Assembly (NCBI GenBank): GCA_002839855.1
Contig: PGYV01000012.1
Location: 27,648 to 91,647, forward strand
Length of the DNA stretch: 64,000 nt
Origin: Candidatus Goldiibacteriota bacterium HGW-Goldbacteria-1
GTDB taxonomy: Bacteria > Oederibacteriota > PGYV01
Direction of reading: 5' to 3'
Under the pieces are notes generated by a model, which saw nothing but the letters and a program-made list of their open reading frames with translations, was not told the DNA's origin and did no database searches. A program made the position numbers and the translations under genes. Positions 1-9,180 of the stretch are shown here, in pieces. Numbering within the stretch: the first letter of the stretch is position 1; each line of letters begins with the position of its first letter.

Positions 1-153
1 ATTTTTATCACTCTGTTGTAAATATAACAAACGGCAAAACTGACCGTCCGGCATAAAAAATAACGTTTAATTTGTTTTTTTATCCTGCTGCCGTAAATAA
101 AACAGAAACAAAAAAGATTACAATCTTTAACGTAATATTATACTGTTTAATCC

Positions 154-534
154 CTACTGCGGTGTGAATATAACCTGATCAAGATATGCTTTATCGTCAT
201 TTCCCGAGAGCGATAAATCCTTTTCATAAACCCACCTTATTGTGCTGGTGCCGTCTATAAAGACGGAAACCTGCGCCCAAGCCGTGTCTCCCGATATACT
301 TTCCTGCTCTACTCCATCCGCAATCCATTTAAATTCATCATAATCAGGCTCCGATGATACGCGCCACCAGAAAGACAAAGTCCCGGTGCCTGTTACTACC
401 GCTTCTATATACGCGGCGCGTCTGTCATCTAAAGTATTTGTTGAAGCCATGTCTGTTCCGTCATGGCTTAGAACATCAGTTTTTCCCGTCCATAATCCGT
501 CCCCACCCGCCGTGAATGTAATACCCGTATTATC
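154..534 (-). pseudogene. Orphan C-terminal lectin-like/anchor domain remnant
   Basis: The minus strand is open from just after a stop at 535-537 to a stop at 154, but the good part of the fold starts before the first ATG (448-450), so the reading frame has no proper start. The visible domain contains GTGTLSFWWRVSSE, WIADGVEQ, WAQVSVFIDG, IRWVYEKD and AYLDQVIFTP, a jelly-roll-like repeat domain common near the C terminus of large secreted bacterial proteins. No ribosome binding site precedes the ATG. It overlaps the last codons of the neighbouring IgGFc-like gene by a few bases. I read it as the 3' end of a larger surface-protein gene whose front was lost by recombination. A 98-residue gene starting at 450 is possible but unlikely. 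Confidence 0.6.
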
Positions 535-2239
535 TTACGCGCACCAATTTTGACATTTCCGACTTTTTTTCAGATTCGGTGCATGCTGTCACTTTGTAAA
601 TAAACAATCCGGAAGCAGCATCTTTATTTGCCCGGTTTTTACCTTTCCAATAAAACCTGTTATACCCGGCAAGCGCGTTTATACCCTGCTTTTCCAGAAG
701 GACTTCACCGGATACCGTAAATATTTTAACACTTACAACCGCATCAACTGACAGCCAGTAAATGATATCCGTATCATACTTAAACGGATTCGGATAATTT
801 CCCTTAAGTATAAGCATAAGCGGCGGCGGAGTATTTGTGGCAGTTGCCGTAGGAACGGCTGTGGATGTCATTGTAACGGTTTCTGATGCTGTAGCCGTGC
901 AGGTGGCAGTCTGTGTCGCTGTCTCGGTTGCGGTTAACGTGGCCGTCATAGTTGCAGTCAAAGTGGGCCTTATATCCCTGACTGCCGAACCTCCCGGATA
1001 ACCGTACGATTCATAACTTGCGTTGCCGTAAACATATACCCCAAAAGGATCAGGAGCAGATAGTTCATGAACACCCTGCGAAACATAAATTCTTACATAA
1101 TAATAAGGGCTTCCCGTAACGGCACTATAATCCCCTGCCGGCACAGGGTTCCCATCAAGGGTCAGCAGTCCGACAGAAGCTAAAGGAGCAATAATATTAA
1201 TGTAATTTGTGCCAATTGACGGGTTAACGGTGCTTACGATATAAGAATTCCTGAACTGTTCGCACGGAATCACGGTTATCATGGACGGGTCCTTTCCGCC
1301 GTAGTCAACACTGTGCATATACTGCATGACTTGTGCCGGTTTGCTTGTTGTTATTCTGGACGGCATGGAAAGCGCAGTCTGGTAAAATTTTCCCCTGTTT
1401 ATGGTTGCAACAACAGCCCCATTTATGTTTACCGCCGTCCCGTCGCTTAAAGCCACAACCCTGTAAGTATCATTTATCATATAATTACCGGTAGGAGCCG
1501 TGATAAATTCTTTACCCCAGCTGTATGCCGGAAAATTCTGTTCAACAATGTGATCGCTTGAAGACCCCGCAAGTGTCATTGACGGCACAAAAACATTTTC
1601 ATGAGCCGAAAAAACAGCTATAGGTTTATCCGCGGTAACATGCGTGCCTGTAAGATCAAGATTTTCATAGAGCTGATATGCATCCCCCTCATTAAGCACT
1701 ATATTAAAAGGAACTCCCGCCGGCCTTGAACCTGTGCTGACAGAAGGGTTAATAGTAACAGTCGTATTATTTTCCGACGCGGCGACTCCCATTTCCGGAT
1801 CAGTGGTGAAATTCCCGAACGTTGAAATAAAATATTCCGTACCAAGGGCACTGACCGGTATGCCCAAAAAACCATCGGATGAATAAGTTGCCATATTGTA
1901 ACCGTATACAACGACATCATTATCCGCCGTTATGTGAACCGCTTTTTGCTCTATACAATCATGACATGTAACATAAGCATCAACGGGAAGCGCAACCTTT
2001 GTTCCCACGCCGGGGGATACCGTAAACGGCTGAGAAAATGACAGTCCCGGAATTTCAACCGTGCCCGATGTATTTACAGCGCTCAGTATTATCAGATATT
2101 TTGACGATGACGCGGAGCCGGCCCTGTTAAACATAAGCCGGAATTCCGTGCCGCTGATATTTTCCGCGGCGCGTAAAGGGAGAGCCGTATAAAATATTAT
2201 AATCAAAAAAATTAAAATCTTACTGCAGTTTAACTTCAT
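530..2239 (-). CDS. Secreted IgGFc-binding-like protein with Thr-rich linker and C-terminal sorting-like domain
   Basis: The 569-residue protein starts with a signal peptide (hydrophobic residues about 8-24, AxA-like cleavage near LRAAEN). Residues about 30-410 resemble the IgGFc-binding N-terminal family, a bacterial surface domain with motifs such as ADNDVVVYGYN and the repeated phrase about thread-like promises of AxKPIAVFSAHE. Residues about 425-470 form a Thr/Ala/Val-rich linker of TATxTAT type. The C-terminal ~90 residues carry GNYPNPFKYDTDIIYWL and VSVKIFTVSGEV, a FlgD-Ig/type-A-sorting-like domain. The architecture suggests export to the cell surface; ligand is unknown. It is last of a run of four secreted-protein genes read in the same direction. 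The N-terminal family call rests on remembered motifs, not a search. Confidence 0.75.
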   Translation of the reverse strand: MKLNCSKILIFLIIIFYTALPLRAAENISGTEFRLMFNRAGSASSSKYLIILSAVNTSGTVEIPGLSFSQPFTVSPGVGTKVALPVDAYVTCHDCIEQKAVHITADNDVVVYGYNMATYSSDGFLGIPVSALGTEYFISTFGNFTTDPEMGVAASENNTTVTINPSVSTGSRPAGVPFNIVLNEGDAYQLYENLDLTGTHVTADKPIAVFSAHENVFVPSMTLAGSSSDHIVEQNFPAYSWGKEFITAPTGNYMINDTYRVVALSDGTAVNINGAVVATINRGKFYQTALSMPSRITTSKPAQVMQYMHSVDYGGKDPSMITVIPCEQFRNSYIVSTVNPSIGTNYINIIAPLASVGLLTLDGNPVPAGDYSAVTGSPYYYVRIYVSQGVHELSAPDPFGVYVYGNASYESYGYPGGSAVRDIRPTLTATMTATLTATETATQTATCTATASETVTMTSTAVPTATATNTPPPLMLILKGNYPNPFKYDTDIIYWLSVDAVVSVKIFTVSGEVLLEKQGINALAGYNRFYWKGKNRANKDAASGLFIYKVTACTESEKKSEMSKLVRVR

Positions 2240-2317
2240 ACAATCCCCTGTTATTGATATAGCCCACTAAGCCAATTAATTATTATTTGATGAATAATAA
2301 AAAGATTTTTTCCGGCC

Positions 2318-3010
2318 CTAACGCAAAACCGCGAATTTACCTTTTTTTATACCGCCGCTGCCGTCAGATATAACATAAACATATACTCCCGGTACAAAAG
2401 CGCTGCCATTAAGATTGCATGAAAAACCGGGTGATTTGTCATCCTTTATTGCCGTATAAACAAGTTCCCCGTTTAAATTATAAATTCTAATTACCGCTTT
2501 TTCTGTAAGATTTACAAAAAACAAAATATTATTTCCCCTGTCCATCCTTAAAGGCGACGGATAACAATAAGCGCCGGATAAATTGGCGGCAAAAAGTTCC
2601 GGGGTTGGCGTGGGTGTACATGTAACCGTTGCGGTTACAGTTGGGGTAAATGTATTTTTTGGGGTCAGTGTAATTGTCGGCGAGCAGGTGGCTGTATTTG
2701 TTTTTGTCTGTGTCATTGTCGCTGTAGCCGTAATTGTTTCCGTTGACGTAATTGTGGCCGTCACAGTGGCGGTATTAGCAGGCGCGGCAGGATGCAGGTA
2801 ACCCGAATAAAGTATATACCCGGAAGATGAAGAAGTCTGAACAGCAATCTGCCCCACTGCATTCAACAACTTATACGACAAAGAAGAAGATGTATTTCCA
2901 CCTCCATCAAGGACATTTTTAACAATCGTATAATTCGCGGATGACTGCGCGTTTAAAGAAAAAACGCTAAATATTAAAAAAGCCGCTAAAAAAAAGAAAA
3001 CTTTTTTCAT
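2318..3010 (-). CDS. Small secreted protein with Thr-rich linker and C-terminal sorting-like domain
   Basis: The 230-residue product has a clear signal peptide (MKKVFFFLAAFLIFSVFSLNA). A short domain of about 55 residues follows (SANYTIVKNVLDGGG to YILYSGYLHP), a pattern I have seen in exported proteins of several candidate phyla. Residues about 78-140 are a TATVTATxT linker. The last ~90 residues (CYPSPLRMDRGNNILFFV, IRIYNLNGELVYT, FVPGVYVYVISDG) match the FlgD-Ig/type-A sorting-like fold found on the two larger neighbours. It begins 9 bases after the upstream beta-helix gene ends, so the two are probably cotranscribed. No catalytic residues are visible; a structural or adhesive role is inference. 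Confidence 0.75.
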   Translation of the reverse strand: MKKVFFFLAAFLIFSVFSLNAQSSANYTIVKNVLDGGGNTSSSLSYKLLNAVGQIAVQTSSSSGYILYSGYLHPAAPANTATVTATITSTETITATATMTQTKTNTATCSPTITLTPKNTFTPTVTATVTCTPTPTPELFAANLSGAYCYPSPLRMDRGNNILFFVNLTEKAVIRIYNLNGELVYTAIKDDKSPGFSCNLNGSAFVPGVYVYVISDGSGGIKKGKFAVLR

Positions 3011-3019
3011 CTTTTACCC

Positions 3020-4354
3020 TTAAAAAGACGGCATGGCAGTCCCGTCGCTGCGCATATTAAAATTACCGCGCGGGCCGGCGGCGCCCCATACAGGCAGGGC
3101 GCCTGTAGCACCGTTCACAATATCTTTAGCGGGCGCACCTTTATGAAAAACATTGTTCGCAACACTGCCGGTTCCCCCTGCTGTAAGAAATATTCCGACT
3201 GAAGCTGTAGTGCCCGCCGCACCCGTTGTAACATATCTGATAGTATTGCCTGTTATGTAGCAGTCAATAAACGGCGTACCGGAATCTGTTATACCCCTGG
3301 AACCGGAAGTACTTGCGGGAAGTACAGAATATGCAATATCTATTAAATTATCCTTTACATAACAATAACTTGAACCGGCCAGATTAATTCCTTTTGCCGC
3401 GCCGGCGCCATATCCAATTATTTGATTTCCTTGTGCGACACAATTAACCGAACCCGAAAAATCTATACCAAAATTTATATTTTGCCCTTCAATAACACAG
3501 TTTTGTACACGTGCATCCGTAACATTTGAAGCACTAATGATGTTAAGACCGGTTCCACCCCATATTTTAATATTTTCAAGCGATGAACTTTTGCCCAGTG
3601 TTATACCCCCTAAATCAAGTTGCGAACTTTTTGAACTTTCACCCACTACCGAAACGTAATCAGGCAAAATCACCCTGCCCGAACCGCCGGTTGTGCCGGC
3701 TTCATTAAAACGGCCGCCCTGAACTTTTATAACCCACGGAGTGTTAATAGAAGGCGCAGGCGTCAAAGGCCCCTCGGTTGAATAAGTACCCTGCCCCAAT
3801 ATTCTATCAACCGCACGCGAAACAGAGCCTTCGTCGCCGCCGTCATAAGCCACTGTAAGCACCTGGGTATAAACAACTTTTCTGGCAGCCATAGCATAAG
3901 GAACTGATGTCATTTCCTGACGCGGAGAAAGTGTTTCCCATGCTGACGAACCTACATCAGTAAACCGTATTTCAATATAGTATTTTTTTCTGAAATCAAC
4001 ATTATATCGTATGCTTGAATTACCGGTAGAGGTATAATAATATTTAAACACTCCTCCTTCTCTTTCAGTTGTCGATCCGAATATATGGTTAAAATAACCG
4101 TTTGATATATTAACAGATGAACGTATTGTACTTGCCATCATATTACCGCCTGTTAAAGAATCATAAATTAAAATATTGATGTCTTTTAATCCGTTTATAG
4201 GCACCCCGGCACTGTCTGTAATATACCCCTGATAATTGATTTCAGCCGGAACTTTTGTTGTCAAATCAGTTTCATACACTTGAACCGCCATAAGACTTGA
4301 TGTAAACAACAAAAATACACTTAATAAAAATTGAATTCTGCCCATTTTAAACAT
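3020..4354 (-). CDS. Secreted protein with right-handed beta-helix repeats
   Basis: I start this gene at the ATG at 4352-4354 because AGGGGGAA lies about five bases before it and the signal peptide (FLLSVFLLFTSSLMA) follows at the right distance; an upstream ATG at 4384 would add ten residues and lacks a site. After the signal peptide comes PAEINYQGYITDSAGVP, a short N-terminal module often seen on exported proteins of uncultured bacteria. The C-terminal ~230 residues repeat the N-x-I/V-x-G/N-N-x-I rhythm of parallel beta-helices (NCVIEGQNINFGIDF, GNQIIGYG, DNLIDIAY, GNTIRYV, NNVFHKG), as in pectate-lyase-like folds. No catalytic triad can be assigned. A hairpin terminator separates it from the upstream GH5 gene. 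Confidence 0.75.
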   Translation of the reverse strand: MFKMGRIQFLLSVFLLFTSSLMAVQVYETDLTTKVPAEINYQGYITDSAGVPINGLKDINILIYDSLTGGNMMASTIRSSVNISNGYFNHIFGSTTEREGGVFKYYYTSTGNSSIRYNVDFRKKYYIEIRFTDVGSSAWETLSPRQEMTSVPYAMAARKVVYTQVLTVAYDGGDEGSVSRAVDRILGQGTYSTEGPLTPAPSINTPWVIKVQGGRFNEAGTTGGSGRVILPDYVSVVGESSKSSQLDLGGITLGKSSSLENIKIWGGTGLNIISASNVTDARVQNCVIEGQNINFGIDFSGSVNCVAQGNQIIGYGAGAAKGINLAGSSYCYVKDNLIDIAYSVLPASTSGSRGITDSGTPFIDCYITGNTIRYVTTGAAGTTASVGIFLTAGGTGSVANNVFHKGAPAKDIVNGATGALPVWGAAGPRGNFNMRSDGTAMPSF

Positions 4355-4381
4355 TATAATTCCCCCTATATTTTCAACTGT

Positions 4382-4423
4382 CAAAAGCCCTATTCAGGAT
4401 TAAGGCCTAAAACAGGGCTTTTG
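4382..4423 (-). terminator. Rho-independent terminator after the GH5 gene
   Basis: A 10-bp inverted repeat (CAAAAGCCCT / AGGGCTTTTG) with a 22-base loop lies just past the stop of the cellulase gene. The T run is short, so termination may be partial. Confidence 0.6.
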
Positions 4424-4439
4424 AAATATTAAACCGCAC

Positions 4440-7400
4440 TTATTTAAGTATTATTAAACTTGAAATTCCGCTTGCGGATTTTTTGCCGGTTTTATCCTCT
4501 GCCGTTATCACAAAATAATAACTGCCGGACGCCAGATTTAAAAGCACAGGCGCGGGAACTTCCATTGTCCTTATCCCCGGCCAGGCAGAACCTGCAAAAG
4601 TAAATTCCTTAACACAGCGCAGCGACTGGGTGTAAACCTTTATGCTTACACTGCTGTGCCCGCCGGTGAAAGATGCCCTTATCCTGAAAGGCAATCCAAG
4701 ATTCGGATTATACGGGTTTGGGAATACAAATTCATCCTTAATTTCAAGGTCTTTGGAACCCGCCGGCGTTAAAGTCGGCGTGGGCGTAAATGTGTTTTCC
4801 GGAGTGTTAGTATAAGTGGCCGTATTTTCAGGTGTATTTGTCGGCGTGTGGGTGTATGTGGATGTGTCAACAGGAGTGTTTGTTGAAGTCCATGCATTAG
4901 TATTAGTGTGCGTGGGAGTATTTGTGGATGTATATGTGCGTGTAAAAGTATTGGTTGCGGAATACGTTGAAGTGTGCGTGAACGTTTCAGCCGGGATATC
5001 TGTCGGCGTATTCGTCGCGGTATCAGTATGCGTTGCCGTAACAGCGGGAGTATTTGTCAACGTGTGCGTATTTGCCCCTGTCGGCATATCTGTGGCCGTA
5101 TGTGTGGATGTGTACGAAGGCGTATGTGTTGACGTTTCAGTTGGTATATCGGTTGTTGTGTCAGTAGGCGTGTTTGTATAAGTCTGCGTAGGCATGTCTG
5201 TTGCTGTATCTGTCGCGGTAAATGTATGGGTAAAAGTCGGCGTATTTGTCGCGGTGTCCGTGAACGTATATGTCTGTGTGTTCGTGGGCAGCGGCACGCC
5301 TATTGCCAGATTATTGCTTGTGACAACCCCGCTTGTTACCGGCCATGTCCCAACAGAGTCAATACCGCCCGCGCTTGCCTGCAATGTAACAACTCCCTGC
5401 GATGCCGCAGTATATATCCAGGTAAACGAAGCGGTTGCTCCCGCAGGTATGGTTACCGCTATAGACGGCGCCAAAACCAGCGTCACGCTTCCCGTACCCG
5501 AAGGCACAAGGCCTGAAGGCAATACATCAGAGGCGGCGCCTGTACCTGTGTTTTCCACCTGCATTATTACCGTTATGGTATCGCCCGTATTTACAGTGTC
5601 AGGAGAAACATTTATTACGGCTGTCAGGTACGCCCCTGTTGTTGCCGTGGGCGTCGGCGAGTCAGTTGAAGTAAGCGTAACAGTAACTGTCGGGGTAATG
5701 GTGGTTGTTATTGTCCCGGAATTAGTGGGCGTTGCGGAAAGTGTCCGTGTAACTGTGTTAGTTGCCGTGTTTGGCTGCTGCGTTCTTGTGACGGTCTGCG
5801 TTGCGGTTCTTGTAAAAGTGAATGTCTGAACAGCAGTGTTTGTAACCGTGACCGTACGCGTGGCAATTAAAGTATTTGTTGCCGTATTGGTAAGAGTTAT
5901 AACCGGTGTTGATGTTCTTGTAATTGTCCTTGTAGCCGTGGACGTTGCCGTCCTTGTGGCTGTCCTTGTATATGTGCGTGTAAAAGTCCGCGAATATGTT
6001 GCGGTGTGTGTATAAGTGGGCGTATTAACAGGCGAAGAATATCCCATAATTGATATGGCGTTAAACAGCGCGCCGTCCACGGTTGCACTTGAAGTTATGT
6101 CAAGCCTGCCGTCAGTCACGGTTACTATTACCGTAACGTCGTGTGCGGTTTTAGCGCCGACCGCGGCTACAATATCCAGATTATCAACGACAGTAACACC
6201 TTCAATTAATACATCAAAAATCCTTGAACCCGTTCCTGTAAAATACATCTCCGCGAATTTTAAAGTAACCTGATAAGTGCCGTTGGGCAGTGTAAAGCGA
6301 TAAAACGGGCTTCCCCACCTTTCAAACTGGTAAAGCGTATCATCCGTGGTCCCGGCTACGCCATTGGCTGAATTATCGGCAACTCCGCCGCCGCCTTCAT
6401 ACCCCCACGAACCTGTTGTAAAAGCCTTGTCTGCCTGCCATATCTTGCCCGCGCCGTCAGTATATTGGGCGCCGCCGCAGTTAACCCGCATTTCATAAGC
6501 AGGCGTGGGTGTTTTTGTAAAAGTAGGCTGTAACGGATCCCACGTGGGCGTGTTAGTGGGCGGTGAACAGCCGCCGGCAGCAACCGTCTTAAGGGCGGCA
6601 GGCGCGTTTAAAAGCACCACGTCGTCAATCCAAAGGTCATAATTATAAGGCGCGCCTGTCTGGCCTTCCGTCTGCCACTGAATTGTATCAACAGCAGAAA
6701 GCGCCATTGTTTTTGTTACGGTTTTGTCTCCCCAGCCTTCCTGTGAAAATAACAGGCTGGAGAAATCAACAGTTACTTTCTGCCACGAAGTTCCCGCGGT
6801 AAAGACATAACCGTACATGTCTTCGTCTAACTTTCCGCCGAATGCCTGCGGTGAATTTATTTTCAGCCTGAAATCCCTGGACTGGCTGCTTTTACACCAG
6901 AAACTTATTCCGGTGGCCGTGCTTATGTTAACGGGTCCTTCCGGTTCCACAAGCGGAAGCCCAAGCCCTGTAAATCCGTATAAGAACGTAGTGGTGACCA
7001 CGCCCGTAATACGCGCGGCGTAATCGCCCGCGCCGTTGCGTCCCGGCTGCTGCATGTAGAATTTCTGAACCGGCAGTCCAAGATCTTCCCAATGGTCCTT
7101 TGACCATGGAACTATCTGCGAGTTTCCATGCGGATTGGCCACACAGTCCTTATCAGTACAGTCATTACTGTCATCGTATGAATACCAGTATGTACAAATA
7201 TTGCTGGTGTCATCCCCATCCGTCATGCTGTCCAGGCGCAGGTCTGTTGCCGGAATTGTCTCTGTTGGTATAGGGGTCAGCCCATTGCTGGTAGGCGTAG
7301 GGGTTGGAACAGAACATGTGCCAAAACTATCAGCGGGACTTGAAATCTTTCCCATGACATAAGAACCGGTCGGTTTCAGCGATGTCCAGTTCTCTGAAGT

Positions 7401-8354
7401 GCACGCTCCAACATTCAGCATGCCTGAAGTTTCCGGAGCCTCTGACCATGACCATGCGCACCAGCTTATTTTAGGGCCGCCTGTATTACCGGCCATTATG
7501 TTTATAAATTCATCTGCCCTGGTATTGTTTGTCCCTCCCGCGCCCGATGCCTCTGTTGTACCCCACTCGGTAACAAAAATAGGAAGCTGATTGATATAAG
7601 GAGTAAGCATGCTTGTGTCATGAGTTGCCGCGTAAAAGTGGAATGTGTACATGATATTGGAATATGAAAGTTTGTTGTTTACAACATCAGAACCAAGCTG
7701 TGACCAGTTAGGGGTTCCCACTATTATAACCGAATCAGGATCAATCGCTCTTATAAGCGGTATTATTGTATTTGCATAAGTTCTGATATTTGTCCATGAA
7801 CCGTCGCCGTTTGTATAGTTTGGCTCATTACATATTTCATAGATTACATTTTTCCTGTCCTTGTGGGCGGTTGCCATGTCGCTCCAGAACTGCTGTGCAT
7901 ATGTCAGATTCACAAGCGGATTGGATTCGCCCATTACATGCCAGTCTATTAGGGCATATATCCCGTTTTGCTCGCATATCTGAACAAGATTGTTAACCTG
8001 TGCCGTAAATCCGCTGGGATTTGATATGTATCCAAAAGTGGGGTCATCATCCGGATAAACCGCAATTCTGAAAATATCAATTCCGGCAGTATTTGCAAGA
8101 TACTGAATAGCCGATTCTGTCGCACAGCAATAATCCATGCAGCTTGCCAAACCATACCACTGAAGCCCATGGCTGGAAACACCCCTAAGCTGTACTGCCT
8201 GTCCGCATTCATTTGACAATTGATTACCTATAACCTTCAGCTGCCCGTTTTGTGATAACGGAGTGGAGTATAATAAGGAAGACAGCATCAGAAACATAAC
8301 CGTCATAAAAATCATCACGCGAAATTTCGCATTCAAAACAGTTTTTCTTATCAT
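4440..8354 (-). CDS. Secreted multidomain GH5 cellulase-like glycoside hydrolase
   Basis: The start at 8352-8354 is preferred: GGGGG lies four bases upstream and a signal peptide (MIRKTVLNAKFRVMIFMTVM...) follows. The 1304-residue protein opens with a GH5 catalytic domain (about 30-340): LRGVSSHGLQWYG, the acid/base Glu in YEICNEPNY (E177), HFYAA, and the nucleophile Glu in FVTEWGTTEASG (E263). Next come a CBM11/CIA30-like domain (about 370-590), a malectin-like domain (about 615-750, VNCGGAQYTDGAGKIW), a Thr-rich linker, a CARDB-like Ig domain (about 885-1000), a longer Thr/Pro linker (about 1020-1195) and a FlgD-like C-terminal domain with FVFPNPYNPNLGLPF. It probably cleaves beta-1,4-glucan outside the cell. 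Exact substrate cannot be read from sequence. It is the largest gene here and is upstream of three other secreted-protein genes. Confidence 0.88.
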   Translation of the reverse strand: MIRKTVLNAKFRVMIFMTVMFLMLSSLLYSTPLSQNGQLKVIGNQLSNECGQAVQLRGVSSHGLQWYGLASCMDYCCATESAIQYLANTAGIDIFRIAVYPDDDPTFGYISNPSGFTAQVNNLVQICEQNGIYALIDWHVMGESNPLVNLTYAQQFWSDMATAHKDRKNVIYEICNEPNYTNGDGSWTNIRTYANTIIPLIRAIDPDSVIIVGTPNWSQLGSDVVNNKLSYSNIMYTFHFYAATHDTSMLTPYINQLPIFVTEWGTTEASGAGGTNNTRADEFINIMAGNTGGPKISWCAWSWSEAPETSGMLNVGACTSENWTSLKPTGSYVMGKISSPADSFGTCSVPTPTPTSNGLTPIPTETIPATDLRLDSMTDGDDTSNICTYWYSYDDSNDCTDKDCVANPHGNSQIVPWSKDHWEDLGLPVQKFYMQQPGRNGAGDYAARITGVVTTTFLYGFTGLGLPLVEPEGPVNISTATGISFWCKSSQSRDFRLKINSPQAFGGKLDEDMYGYVFTAGTSWQKVTVDFSSLLFSQEGWGDKTVTKTMALSAVDTIQWQTEGQTGAPYNYDLWIDDVVLLNAPAALKTVAAGGCSPPTNTPTWDPLQPTFTKTPTPAYEMRVNCGGAQYTDGAGKIWQADKAFTTGSWGYEGGGGVADNSANGVAGTTDDTLYQFERWGSPFYRFTLPNGTYQVTLKFAEMYFTGTGSRIFDVLIEGVTVVDNLDIVAAVGAKTAHDVTVIVTVTDGRLDITSSATVDGALFNAISIMGYSSPVNTPTYTHTATYSRTFTRTYTRTATRTATSTATRTITRTSTPVITLTNTATNTLIATRTVTVTNTAVQTFTFTRTATQTVTRTQQPNTATNTVTRTLSATPTNSGTITTTITPTVTVTLTSTDSPTPTATTGAYLTAVINVSPDTVNTGDTITVIMQVENTGTGAASDVLPSGLVPSGTGSVTLVLAPSIAVTIPAGATASFTWIYTAASQGVVTLQASAGGIDSVGTWPVTSGVVTSNNLAIGVPLPTNTQTYTFTDTATNTPTFTHTFTATDTATDMPTQTYTNTPTDTTTDIPTETSTHTPSYTSTHTATDMPTGANTHTLTNTPAVTATHTDTATNTPTDIPAETFTHTSTYSATNTFTRTYTSTNTPTHTNTNAWTSTNTPVDTSTYTHTPTNTPENTATYTNTPENTFTPTPTLTPAGSKDLEIKDEFVFPNPYNPNLGLPFRIRASFTGGHSSVSIKVYTQSLRCVKEFTFAGSAWPGIRTMEVPAPVLLNLASGSYYFVITAEDKTGKKSASGISSLIILK

Positions 8355-8598
8355 AAAACCCCCGTCTAAGGTTATTATTAAAGCGTTTAAATAAAGTATC
8401 AAAAAAAAGGAATTTGCTTTCCCGAATTGATTTTAATACAATAAATCATGGTGTCAAGGAAATATTTGGTGTTTTTCCGGATTTTTGGCAAAGTGAAAAT
8501 GTCCGCTTTTAACCTTTTATCTTCACCTCTGATAATCCTTAAAATCATCAGACCGAAAATCACGCACCGTCATTAACCGGTTGTTGTCGTTTAAAGTA

Positions 8599-8626
8599 GA
8601 GACGCAATACATTGCGTCTCGTTTTT
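8599..8626 (+). terminator. Palindromic hairpin with T run
   Basis: Perfect 10-bp arms GAGACGCAAT / ATTGCGTCTC with a two-base centre are followed on the plus strand by GTTTTTCGTT. No plus-strand gene lies upstream, so this may be a dispersed palindrome; a similar one (GAGGCGTAAT...) occurs at 54777. Confidence 0.45.
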
Positions 8627-8771
8627 CGTTGTTAAACCCAAGACAAAAGACAGAAAGCAAACGCCCTATCCTCAGTTAAGACCCACGACAGGGCGTATTG
8701 AATTATAAGTTTCCACATCATTTAACAAATAAAAATTATAAGCAATACCTGGCACATTAACTTTCTACTTT

Positions 8772-8791
8772 CAGGGCCCGGCGTGGTAATT
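8772..8791. repeat. REP-like 3'-end motif
   Basis: CAGGGCCCGGCGTGGTAATT sits 18 bases past the PIN toxin stop. It is a variant of the CAAGGTCCGGCACCAATT family seen at many gene ends in this window, and is preceded by the usual ACTTTCTACTTT. Confidence 0.6.
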
Positions 8792-8808
8792 TTATTTTCA
8801 AAAAATAA

Positions 8809-9180
8809 TCAATATTCCGGAGTTATAACCCTTACCCTTTTATCCGGATAATGCTTTTTATTACGCGTTATAAGGGGTATATTTCTCTTTATTGCGATTG
8901 CGGCTATCAGGCAGTCATACAACTCTAAAGAGTGGCCTTTTGACCTGCGTTTTATATCAAGGGCAATTTCAGCTGTCTCTTTTTCAACACCAACCGTTTT
9001 AAAAGCATTTAAAAACATCAGTGTTTTTTCATCTTCATGTTCTCTCATTCCAAACAGTATTTCACCATAGGTAATAACGCTTATCAGGTTTTCCATGCCG
9101 GAATATTTTAATACGGCCTCTTTTGCCCCGGCCTTACCACGAAGGATATCAATTAAAACATCCGTATCAAATAACGGCAT
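8809..9180 (-). CDS. vapC: PIN-domain ribonuclease toxin (VapC family)
   Basis: The 123-residue protein matches the VapC length and pattern. Acidic active-site residues are visible at D5/D7 (LFDTDVLIDIL), E40 (YGEILFG), D89 (LELYDCLIAAIA) and the final TRNKKHYPD segment. VapC toxins are Mg-dependent RNases that cleave tRNA or rRNA and stall growth when not bound by their antitoxin. Its ATG overlaps the antitoxin stop by one base (TGATG), implying translational coupling. The target RNA cannot be inferred. PIN-family assignment is strong; the specific VapC subfamily is by length and partner. Confidence 0.88.
   Translation of the reverse strand: MPLFDTDVLIDILRGKAGAKEAVLKYSGMENLISVITYGEILFGMREHEDEKTLMFLNAFKTVGVEKETAEIALDIKRRSKGHSLELYDCLIAAIAIKRNIPLITRNKKHYPDKRVRVITPEY

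Larger units (their letters stand above)
8355..8808. other. Gene-free stretch with two hairpins and a 3'-end motif
   Basis: No open frame of interest is seen. It holds a palindrome at 8599-8620, a weaker hairpin with arms ACGCCCT (8661-8667) and AGGGCGT (8690-8696), and a REP-like motif at 8772-8791 just downstream of the vapC-like gene. The first ~50 bases are the leader of the GH5 gene. Confidence 0.6.

Noticed and set aside
2583-2801. Plus-strand 72-residue Val-rich frame
   Set aside because: Shadow of the Thr-linker of the small sorting-domain protein.
4816-5829. Long plus-strand frames of Val/Gly/Ser-rich protein
   Set aside because: They are the reverse reading of the Thr-rich linker codons of the GH5 gene; no ribosome site or homology.
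8599-8626. Terminator for a plus-strand gene
   Set aside because: No plus-strand gene precedes it; more likely a dispersed palindrome, so only low confidence is given.
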